NCBI GenBank assembly: GCA_036245525.1
Contig: BTPG01000004.1
Coordinates: 157,627,258-157,691,257 of the forward strand
Source: Semisulcospira habei
Taxonomy: Eukaryota; Mollusca; Gastropoda; Semisulcospiridae
Length of the DNA stretch: 64,000 nucleotides
Reading direction: 5' to 3'
How positions within the stretch are numbered: the stretch's first letter is position 1; each line of letters opens with the position of its first letter. The notes below the pieces were generated by a model, which saw only the letters and a program-made list of their open reading frames with translations, did not search any database and had not been told where the DNA came from. Positions 62,101 through 64,000 of the stretch are shown here, in pieces. Made by a program: the position numbers and the translations under genes.

Positions 62101-63748
62101 TACATGTTATGCACTCACTTCCTGGCGGCGACCGCAAGCGGTAACACAAAGGCGCCTCCACGCAATTCTTTCCCGCCAAAACCGCCACCTGGACAATGGA
62201 GCGGATTGATATCAAATTGCTTAGGACACTTGCAAAATACGCAAATCTGGTTGCTTGATTGGTTGGTTGGGTGCTTGGCTGGTTGGTTGCTTGGTTGGCT
62301 GGCTGGCTGCTTAGTTTGGTTAGTTGGTTATTTGATACATTGAAGTATGAAAACACATCGAACTCGTGAACCTTCGCGAGTCAGCCGCTGGGATAGTACT
62401 CATAACGAAGGAAGGAAACCAAAAGCTTATCCCCATCGCTGAGAAACCGTAAACACGATCCATCTGCAAGAGACATAGATCCTCATCAGCCCCCGCAGTT
62501 GCGGGGGCTGTTGAGGATCTATGTCTCTTGGTGACCCAGCATTGGGTCCATGTTCACTGGACGACTAAAGTTCTGGCGTGAATTAACACACACAAAAATC
62601 AGAAATTTTCTGCGTCCAGTGGCAGGCAAGGGGCTATGCACACTCATACGTTACGCGCACGACTATCTCCTGCTGAATAAGCAAATGGGTTCCATCGCAA
62701 CCAGGATATGTTTATCTACATCTTTCAGTTCGAGATAGTCAACAGTTTAAAGTGTATGGCTGCATAAGCGTTTACATTAAGCGGTTTAGAGTGAATGAAT
62801 ATAATAATCTGAAATCTCACCTAATCGTCTGACGGAGATCTTGACCTTGTTGAAGGGAACTCCCAGTACTCTGGCCACAAAGCGCTGAACACAGAAAAAT
62901 AAATTACGATATAATCAAGCCTAGAATGATCTGGAATCGTAAGATACCGGTAACTATATGCGAGCAAACCCCGGGGTGGGTCGGGGGGGTGGGGGTGGGG
63001 GGGGGGGGGAGTCACTCAACGATGGAAAAACGCCTAGATCACTTCAGTTACTGGATTTAGGTGTTTGTCCAAGGTCAGTGACTCAACTTGGTACGAATAC
63101 TGTACCTCTCCTATAGATAGATTGTTGTGAAATAAATGCACGGGTGCATATAACGTGGTAGTATTGTTGAGACAAACACCCGGATTTCGGTGTGTGAGGA
63201 AAACAAATTGCTGTCGACAGTTTCTGTGTCTGGTTGGCGTTTTTTTTTTATAATTTTATTGTAATGTTTTGTTGTAGTTATTGTTGTTGTTGTTGTTGAA
63301 ATGACCATCAAACACATAAACGCACTCCAGAATAACAAGCACAAAACAAAACAGTTTACTACACTCATTAATGATGTGCCGCACACGGATACGCGGCAAA
63401 GCCGCCTATCCGTGTGCGACAAATCACTAATGAGCTTCGTCAACTGGGGTTTTGTGTTTGTTGATCTGTGGCGGTTTTCTTTCAGGTGTTTGCTACACAG
63501 ACAAGGCAAGAAGTAATCTGATACAGTACCTGCATGCTGGCAACCCCCTGTGTTGTAATCACCATCTCCATATCCCCGGCCTCCCCCGGGTAGGCAATGG
63601 CGGCGTGCGGTTCCAGGTAGAAATGTTCTTGGGCCTCCACGTGCACCTGCCCTTCAAGCACGTGCTCAGCGCTAGACAGAGCTCCAGCCACGTCACCGCA
63701 CGCGATGGTAGGGTTGAAAGGGTAGAGAGACCCCTTTTCTATAGCGTC
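37383..63748 (-). CDS. Xanthine dehydrogenase, molybdopterin domain to C terminus (17 exons, 5' part outside)
   Basis: Minus-strand join of 17 exons that keep one frame with GT-AG junctions throughout and give about 632 codons, the length expected from this point to the end of animal xanthine dehydrogenases. Landmarks in order: EQ..EHFYLE-like [110 protein letters not shown] and C-terminal KPW. The Glu after GGK, the Arg in AFRGFGGPQ and the Glu in GEPP favour xanthine dehydrogenase over aldehyde oxidase (family knowledge). The enzyme oxidises hypoxanthine to xanthine and urate in the cytosol, with electrons passing to 2Fe-2S, FAD and NAD; those domains would be encoded to the right of this window. 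Exon 15 has duplicated acceptors. The introns hold most of the transposons listed here. No disabling change was seen. Confidence 0.93.
37830..38048. mobile_element. Hairpin MITE, stem A, in the last XDH intron
   Basis: TTAACACATTCTGTCCTGTC ... GTCGGGGTTGAATGAGTTAA; core 37917-38010 of the AGAATAGC variant, loop CATA. The ends resemble 7229-7452, forming a subfamily. Confidence 0.85.
38460..38521 (+). mobile_element. LINE 3' tail with (ATT)n
   Basis: GTAAAGCGCCTACATAATAACC followed by (ATT)9, the 3' end form of the LINE at 55.6-59.8 kb (AAGCGCATTATAAAT...ATT). A second, shorter one (GAAATGCGCTACATAAATACC, ATT) is at 38750-38790, next to exon 16. Confidence 0.6.
38572..38683. mobile_element. 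Mariner-type hairpin MITE G, copy 1
   Basis: TA, then CTGACGAGCAAACGAATTGC ... GCATTTCGTTTGCTCTTCAG, then TA; imperfect palindrome. Related to 51550-51650. Confidence 0.75.
38798..38965 (-). CDS. XDH exon 16
   Basis: 56 codons, acceptor TGTGTGTGTCAG, donor [64 protein letters not shown]. The Glu in GEPP is the catalytic base (Glu1261 equivalent). Reading through the donor would stop three codons later without the expected PW end. Confidence 0.92.
39071..39246. mobile_element. Hairpin MITE, stem A, disrupted at its right end
   Basis: CCCATTCAGCACCTACGCC left end; core 39108-39202 with perfect AGATTAGC arms and loop TGAA. Its right terminal CATTGGGTTAA is interrupted by a LINE fragment. Confidence 0.8.
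39247..39659 (+). mobile_element. 5'-truncated LINE with (GTAA)n tail
   Basis: 413-bp insert flanked by TTGGGTTAAAT at 39236-39246 and 39660-39670. The 3' part reads like a LINE ORF end (a WxxLVVGL-PGRGD-like tail with frameshifts) and finishes GTAAGTAAGTAAGAA. Confidence 0.72.
39674..39747. mobile_element. Hairpin MITE J, 74 bp
   Basis: TTAACCCCTCGACTGCTGCTGACG ... GGCGGTCAAGGGGTTAA with imperfect arms; 27 bp from the donor of XDH exon 15. Confidence 0.65.
39775..39942 (-). CDS. XDH exon 15 (with duplicated acceptors upstream)
   Basis: 56 codons, acceptor TTTACTTATTTCAG, donor [63 protein letters not shown] chose the acceptor nearest the true exon because it alone continues into the conserved RGPGSYKIP sequence. 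Confidence 0.9.
39943..40260 (-). repeat. Tandem duplication of XDH exon 15 acceptor and exon start
   Basis: Period exactly 105 bp (35 codons). Copies starting at 40047 and 40152 each have TTTACTTATTTCAG/GGTTATGGTATGACGG and about 57 bp of exon start, then about 48 bp of intron end. A degenerate outer copy reaches 40255. The whole array stays open in the exon frame, repeating [20 protein letters not shown] then [15 protein letters not shown]. Confidence 0.9.
40650..42290. repeat. Palindrome K, interrupted by a hAT-like element
   Basis: Left arm GAAAGAAAAGTAAACAGAAAATAGAG...CCCTTTAAGT (40650-40693) and right arm ACTTAAAAGGGGTTTC...CTCTATTTTCTGTTTTTCTTTC (42240-42290) are complementary. The hAT-like insertion lies near the centre. 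Confidence 0.7.
40694..42205. mobile_element. hAT-like non-autonomous DNA transposon (1512 bp)
   Basis: Terminal inverted repeats CAGGGGCGGATTTTGCA and TGCAAAATCCGCCCCTG, 17 bp perfect, and a sub-terminal GGGGGGGCATGCCCCCGGAC block typical of hAT ends. Flanks AAGT-AAT and AAGTTAGA are best read as a decayed 8-bp duplication. No transposase sequence seen; a poly-A tract and AT-rich filler inside. Confidence 0.8.
42356..42442 (-). CDS. XDH exon 14
   Basis: 29 codons, acceptor CTGTGTGCAG, donor [26 protein letters not shown] then GQIEGGFLQ. Confidence 0.93.
42517..42730. mobile_element. Hairpin MITE, stem A
   Basis: TTAACCCATTTAGCCCCGGG ... CCGGGCTAAGAGAGTTAA, 214 bp; core with GGTGAGC / GCTCATC arms and loop TGAA. 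Confidence 0.88.
42785..43135 (+). repeat. Repeat R, copy 2 (uninterrupted)
   Basis: GAAGACACATTTAAGCACCA ... GCGGTAGTGGACCTTTAAAG. Serves as the empty-site reference for the SINE at 9866-10182. Confidence 0.8.
43240..43500 (+). mobile_element. LINE-like 3' end with (ATTC)n tail
   Basis: Non-coding 3' region ending GTATTTGGAAGAATAAATTCC followed by (ATTC)13; 5'-truncated. Confidence 0.55.
43730..43850 (-). CDS. XDH exon 13
   Basis: 121 bp, acceptor CTGTCCGCCAG, donor [46 protein letters not shown]. Confidence 0.93.
43890..43969. mobile_element. Hairpin MITE, stem H type (CGCGGCC)
   Basis: TTAACTGATTCGCGGCCAGGC ... GCTGGCCGCGAATGAGTTAA with inner GCATCCGGATGCGCGGC hairpin. 39 bp upstream of the acceptor of XDH exon 13. 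Confidence 0.85.
44105..44220. mobile_element. Hairpin MITE related to stem H
   Basis: TTAACTCATTCGAGGCGTCC ... GGAGCGCCCTCAATGAGTTA around AAGTGTGGTATAGCGTTG / CAACGCTATACGCCACTT. Confidence 0.75.
44604..44773. mobile_element. Hairpin MITE, stem B
   Basis: TTAATTCAGTCAAGATCAAA ... GGGGCACTGAACAGGTTAA, 170 bp; core 44666-44731 near-perfect, loop GCATTTGC. Confidence 0.85.
44931..44983 (-). CDS. XDH exon 12
   Basis: 53 bp, acceptor CTTTTTTCAG, donor GTACGT, ends in phase 2. [18 protein letters not shown]. Confidence 0.88.
45013..45145. mobile_element. Hairpin MITE, stem A, left arm deleted
   Basis: CACCCATTTAGCTTTACAGC..., GACCATGATAATCTGGCACT...; the left arm is joined directly to the right arm at CTGGCACTACC. 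Confidence 0.65.
45155..45173. repeat. Mariner-type MITE G, end fragment
   Basis: ATTTCTTTTGCTCGTCAGTG followed by TA, identical to the right terminus of G elements. Confidence 0.6.
45345..45419 (-). CDS. XDH exon 11
   Basis: 25 codons after a 17-base poly-T tract and CAG; donor [26 protein letters not shown] then TWEEL. Confidence 0.9.
45722..45935. mobile_element. Hairpin MITE, stem A
   Basis: TTAACCCATTCAGCCCTGAC ... GTCGGGCTGAGTGGGTTA, 214 bp; perfect AGATTAGC arms, loop TGTC. XDH intron 10. Confidence 0.86.
46047..46432 (+). repeat. Repeat W, copy 3
   Basis: Same unit as 19660-20032, ending TGTCGGGACGTTAAGCAATT. Confidence 0.75.
46440..46500. repeat. Palindrome I
   Basis: TCTGGACTGCGATTTTTGAC...GGCTC and GAGCCGTAAGGTCGAAAAAT CACAGACCAG; 44 bp downstream of the donor of XDH exon 10. 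Confidence 0.75.
46545..46673 (-). CDS. XDH exon 10
   Basis: 43 codons, acceptor CGTGTGTGCAG, donor [41 protein letters not shown] and DLFGGAVM; the PTAAS alanines line the Moco site. Confidence 0.92.
46717..46836. repeat. Half of a stem A MITE, cut at the palindrome centre
   Basis: CCAGTTGCAGGAGATGGATC...CCAGATCAGCTTGGCGCC, then repeat R begins at once; the right arm is absent. Confidence 0.75.
46837..46985 (+). repeat. Repeat R, copy 3 (truncated)
   Basis: GACACATTTCAGCACCATTT ... CAAGCGTGTCAATCTAT, left half of the family unit. Confidence 0.72.
47367..47551. mobile_element. Hairpin MITE, stem B (first of a chain)
   Basis: TTAACCCTTTCGCTGCCAAT ... AGGCGGTGAAGGGTTTAA; core 47453-47519. 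Its right TTAA is also the left TTAA of the next element. Confidence 0.86.
47548..47760. mobile_element. Hairpin MITE, stem A (middle of a chain)
   Basis: TTAACCCTTTTAGCCCCAAG ... TCTGGGGCTAAAAGGGTTAA, 213 bp with 17-bp matched ends and a perfect 100-bp core. Good reference copy for family A. Confidence 0.92.
47757..47925. mobile_element. Hairpin MITE, stem B (end of a chain)
   Basis: TTAATGCAACGCCATAGAGC...: it starts at what is an internal TTAA of other B copies, so its first 25 bp are missing. Core 47815-47881; right end GGCTGTGCAGGGTTTGA. Confidence 0.78.
47963..48058 (-). CDS. XDH exon 9
   Basis: 32 codons, acceptor CATCAATCCAG, donor [26 protein letters not shown] then [12 protein letters not shown], the Moco-contacting EMGQG loop. 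Confidence 0.92.
48176..48257 (-). CDS. XDH exon 8
   Basis: 82 bp, acceptor ATTTCTGCAG, donor [26 protein letters not shown] then YERFLNQ. Phe1009 is kept, but the next residue is Tyr where mammals have Thr. Confidence 0.9.
48505..48751 (-). mobile_element. tRNA-headed SINE, copy 5 (partial)
   Basis: Minus-strand copy with head and centre intact and the 3' tail region diverged; B-box region GGTTCGAGTCTCCGAG is damaged. XDH intron 7, 75 bp from the donor. Confidence 0.85.
48827..48972 (-). CDS. XDH exon 7
   Basis: 146 bp, acceptor CGTGGCAG, donor GTTTAT, ends in phase 2. [34 protein letters not shown] and KEVDLFNR. The position of bovine Phe914 is Tyr here (THY). Confidence 0.9.
49140..49923 (+). 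mobile_element. 5'-truncated LINE with (ATTCTT)n tail
   Basis: C-terminal ORF remnant [20 protein letters not shown] and [10 protein letters not shown], then a 3' UTR ending GATAATAAAGTATTCTTATTCTT, the end form of Rex1/CR1-group LINEs. XDH intron 6. Confidence 0.78.
50109..50319. mobile_element. Hairpin MITE, stem A
   Basis: CCAATTTAGCCCCGAGTCC ... GATGGGGCTAGAAGTGTTAA; core with perfect AGATTAGC arms except one base, loop TTCA. Confidence 0.85.
50395..50460. repeat. Stem A remnant
   Basis: AGACCATGATAGATGTGTCA ... CACCCCTGAACTATCACGAT; the central part is missing. Confidence 0.55.
50505..50719. mobile_element. Hairpin MITE, stem B (full length)
   Basis: TTAACCCCTTCAGCGCCGGT ... CACGGTAGTCAAGGGGTTAA, 215 bp; core 50611-50681. 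Confidence 0.85.
50736..51042. mobile_element. Small hAT-like MITE, G-rich
   Basis: Starts CAGGGGCGGATCATTTACC with GGGGGGTTC next, and ends GAATCCCTGGAACACCCGCGCCCCT, resembling hAT ends CAGGGGCGGATCCAGG / CCTGGATCCGCCCCTG. The interior has several G runs. Confidence 0.6.
51129..51304. mobile_element. Hairpin MITE, stem B
   Basis: TGAACCCCTTCCCTGCCACT ... TCGGCAGCGAAGGGATGA with the end TTAAs mutated; core 51194-51260, loop GCAGTCGC. 31 bp from the donor of XDH exon 6. Confidence 0.82.
51336..51527 (-). CDS. XDH exon 6 (active-site Arg)
   Basis: 64 codons, acceptor GTCGGCTGCAG, donor [41 protein letters not shown] and [11 protein letters not shown]. The Arg of AFRGFGGPQ corresponds to Arg880; GFGG rather than GFGF is the XDH form. 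Confidence 0.94.
51550..51650. mobile_element. Mariner-type hairpin MITE G, copy 2
   Basis: TA-CACTGACGAGCAAAAGAAAT ... ATTTCTTTTGTTCGTCAG-TA, 101 bp, nearly perfect palindrome (GGAATCATCGGAAACA / TGTTTCCGATGATTCC). Its edge lies 22 bp upstream of the acceptor of XDH exon 6. Confidence 0.85.
51752..52165 (-). repeat. Repeat X, copy 2
   Basis: Reverse complement of 34195-34555, from TGTTTTCATCCCTACGTCAC to TTACGAAAATAGCGAAGGAA. Confidence 0.8.
52137..52205. repeat. Palindrome D, copy 2 (half)
   Basis: ATTGGTAGCAGGGGCTTACTG ... GGAAGCATGGTACCAAT; the second arm is largely deleted. Confidence 0.65.
52540..52602. repeat. Stem A right-arm remnant
   Basis: GACGCCAAGCTAGTCAGGCAATACCCTTAAACTATCATG, right half only (52542-52580), then GGATCCATCTCC. 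Confidence 0.55.
52711..52995. repeat. 25-bp minisatellite with telomere-like motifs
   Basis: Eleven units of GCTGTAGCCA(C/T)(A/G)AACCC TAACCCTG type. Each holds two CCCTAA telomere-type hexamers plus CTGTAGCCA, which belongs to the neighbouring interspersed repeat. Internal, so not a chromosome end. Confidence 0.9.
52996..53350 (-). repeat. Repeat R, copy 4
   Basis: Reverse complement of the family (GAAGGCCCACTACTACCGTA ... GTGCTGAAATGTGTCTTC). The telomere-like array abuts its GGTGGCTACAG end. Confidence 0.75.
53384..53598. mobile_element. Hairpin MITE, stem A
   Basis: TTAACCCAATTAGCCCCGAG ... CCTTGGGGCTAAAAGGGTTC, 215 bp; core AGATTAGC / GCTAATCT, loop TTCA. Right TTAA mutated. Confidence 0.87.
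53721..53807 (-). CDS. XDH exon 5
   Basis: 29 codons, acceptor CTGTGTGCAG, donor GTCAGT, phase 0. [20 protein letters not shown] then GCSIDLSFP. Confidence 0.9.
54108..54432 (+). mobile_element. LINE 3' fragment with (GGTA)n tail
   Basis: [31 protein letters not shown] and the NGREQ/SARLR region in shifted frames, then GGTAGGTAGGTAGG. Same family as 9319-9606. Confidence 0.8.
54714..54855. mobile_element. Hairpin MITE, stem C
   Basis: TTAAACCCTTCATGACCAGT ... CGACCCGCAAAGGGTTAA, 142 bp; core CGTCGCGATGATTCC-TGTA-GGAGTCATCGCGAC. Shares its right TTAA with the next element. Confidence 0.82.
54852..55008. mobile_element. Hairpin MITE, stem B
   Basis: TTAACGTCAAAGAGCCCCAG ... GGGACAGTGAAGGGAATAA; core TATAGATCCTCATGAACCTC with loop GCGACCGC. 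Confidence 0.8.
55105..55498. repeat. (AACC)n, (AAACC)n and (ACAT)n microsatellites
   Basis: About 390 bp of simple repeats. Long frames on both strands are artefacts. Confidence 0.95.
55587..59842 (+). mobile_element. CR1/L2-like LINE, nearly full length, in an XDH intron
   Basis: GC-rich 5' region starting near GACGGCCGCCATCTTG, a (CA)n tract at 56084-56176, an ORF start [18 protein letters not shown] at 56225 and a 600-bp pyrimidine-rich low-complexity stretch. Endonuclease and reverse-transcriptase frames follow, with a 3' end AAGCGCATTATAAATATCG then (ATT)n. The opposite orientation to XDH puts its tail 38 bp from the donor of XDH exon 4. Start approximate. Confidence 0.85.
56225..59664 (+). 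pseudogene. LINE ORF2 (endonuclease and reverse transcriptase), frameshifted
   Basis: N-terminal [16 protein letters not shown]; endonuclease [18 protein letters not shown] and [10 protein letters not shown] (frame at 56824), then [24 protein letters not shown] and [11 protein letters not shown] (57252); linker from 57856. Reverse transcriptase [50 protein letters not shown] and YADDSQLL (58283-59095); C-terminal [41 protein letters not shown] and [15 protein letters not shown] (59092-59664). At least five frame changes separate these blocks, so it is probably inactive, though sequencing errors in C runs cannot be excluded. It contrasts with the intact LINE at 15.9 kb. Confidence 0.85.
59881..59968 (-). 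CDS. XDH exon 4
   Basis: 88 bp, acceptor GTTGTTGTTGTAG, donor [27 protein letters not shown] then HPVLGKYK. It sits between the 3' tail of a LINE (38 bp away) and a 1.4-kb minisatellite (50 bp away). Confidence 0.92.
60018..61441. repeat. 55-bp minisatellite, about 26 copies
   Basis: Unit CTAGCTTTTCCTTGTATGCC, AGAATAAAGCCCGGCGTATA, CTATAATAGGCCAGT, nearly identical across the array. The first units and the last but one carry AAA in place of TTTTC. Each unit has AATAAA. In XDH intron 3; the array ends 50 bp from the exon 4 acceptor. Confidence 0.95.
61539..61612. mobile_element. Hairpin MITE, stem A
   Basis: ATGATAGTTCAAGGGTGATG ... CATTACCCTTGAACTA; core AGAATAGC variant with loop AGGG; joined directly to a LINE 3' end. 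Confidence 0.78.
61611..61735 (-). mobile_element. LINE 3' end (CR1-like, TCAATGAA)
   Basis: ATCAATGAATCTTTATTTTACAACGG... with CTGCCGTTGC; same family as 27043-28302. Confidence 0.65.
62119..62188 (-). CDS. XDH exon 3
   Basis: 70 bp, acceptor CATTGTCCAG, donor GTGAGTG, phase 1 to 2. [20 protein letters not shown], with the Glu after GGK equivalent to the substrate-orienting Glu802 of bovine XDH. Confidence 0.9.
62467..62530. mobile_element. Hairpin MITE, stem B (CAGCC variant)
   Basis: CAAGAGACATAGATCCTCATCAGCC / GGCTGTTGAGGATCTATGTCTCTTG, loop CCCGCAGTTGCGGG. Both arms share the C/G change from GAGCC to CAGCC. Confidence 0.82.
62821..62884 (-). CDS. XDH exon 2
   Basis: 64 bp, acceptor TCTGTGTTCAG, donor GTGAGA, ends in phase 1. 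[20 protein letters not shown], the helix before the glycine-rich Moco loop. Confidence 0.88.
62976..63011. repeat. G-rich tract
   Basis: Several G runs of 5-12 bases; possible quadruplex. In XDH intron 1 of those visible. Confidence 0.6.
63345..63440. repeat. Palindrome of H-like type
   Basis: CACTCATTAATGATGTGCCGCACACGG..., GCACACGGATACGCGGC / GCCGCCTATCCGTGTGC around AAA, then CACTAATGAG. Resembles stem H inside (ATACGCGG) but without TTAA. Confidence 0.65.
63530..63748 (-). CDS. XDH exon 1 of those visible
   Basis: 73 codons, acceptor ACTGTGTTACAG, donor GTACTG, phase 0. [38 protein letters not shown] and [12 protein letters not shown]. It includes the conserved Gln of the TQ motif (Gln767 in bovine numbering) near its end. 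Confidence 0.92.
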
Positions 63749-63787
63749 CTGTAACACAGTATTGCAGTCATTTTCAACATAATTATA

Positions 63788-63978
63788 TCTATCTATCTAT
63801 CTATATCCCGTAGTCTTGCCGACCGTTGGGGCACCACTGATGACTTGGCAATCAGCTCCCTCCATTCCTCTCTGCTCTCTGCCATTCTCAGCGTATCGCC
63901 CAGCTTCAGTCCTGTCCACTCTGAGATATTGTCCTCCCATCTTTTCCTCCGTCTTCCTCTCCTTCGTCCTCCTTGCAA
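63788..63978 (-). mobile_element. LINE 3' fragment with (GATA)n tail
   Basis: Minus strand: [40 protein letters not shown], then (TAGATA)n at 63787-63803. Family of 9319-9606. Confidence 0.8.
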
Positions 63979-63983
63979 TTATA

Positions 63984-64000
63984 ATTACGAGCAAAAGAAA
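63984..64000 (+). repeat. Mariner-type MITE G, start cut by the window edge
   Basis: TTACGAGCAAAAGAAA matches the G terminus CTGACGAGCAAAAGAAAT; the rest is outside. Confidence 0.45.

Overview
The window looks like intron-rich, repeat-dense metazoan DNA. Host genes are broken into short exons with GT-AG introns, and the rest is LINEs, tRNA-headed SINEs, LTR-like elements, hAT- and mariner-type ends, microsatellites and a very large number of short palindromic elements. The mix of LINE clades, the tRNA SINE and the vWA gene type suggest a lophotrochozoan, most likely a mollusc; this is inference. A run of 266 Ns (1641-1906) marks an assembly gap.

Two host genes are recognised, both on the minus strand. 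(1) The molybdopterin-binding half of a xanthine dehydrogenase-type enzyme, 17 exons from 63748 down to 37383. All exons join in frame to about 632 codons, from the start of the Moco region to a C-terminal stop in a 17-codon last exon; the Fe-S and FAD parts lie beyond the right edge. (2) A von Willebrand A-domain gene, three exons (6395-6159, 4859-4752, 2661-2326), open at both ends. No host exon was recognised between 6.4 and 37.4 kb.

Mobile elements: a LINE with an uninterrupted 1059-codon ORF (15.3-19.3 kb, +); a nearly full-length but frameshifted CR1/L2-like LINE inside a dehydrogenase intron (55.6-59.8 kb, +); a 5'-truncated CR1-like LINE (27.0-28.3 kb, -); several LINE 3' stubs; five copies of one tRNA-headed SINE, three with clear target duplications and one nested; two LTR-like insertions with 5-bp target duplications (7932-8925 and 20926-22200); a 1.5-kb hAT-like element (40694-42205); mariner-type MITEs flanked by TA.

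The most striking structure is a set of TTAA-bounded hairpin elements (piggyBac-like in target and end sequence). About twenty copies have stem A (core ...CCAGATTAGCTTGGCGCC...), about twenty have stem B (core AAGAGGCATAGATCCTCATG), and others have unrelated stems (C, H, J). The two arms of a copy often match each other even where copies differ. Different families abut at shared TTAA sites in chains, and several copies are cut at the palindrome centre. Stem B also occurs inside elements with other outer ends. Separately, three of the 20 host exons carry tandem duplications of their own 3' splice site plus exon start, with periods of 84, 87 and 105 bp, all multiples of three.
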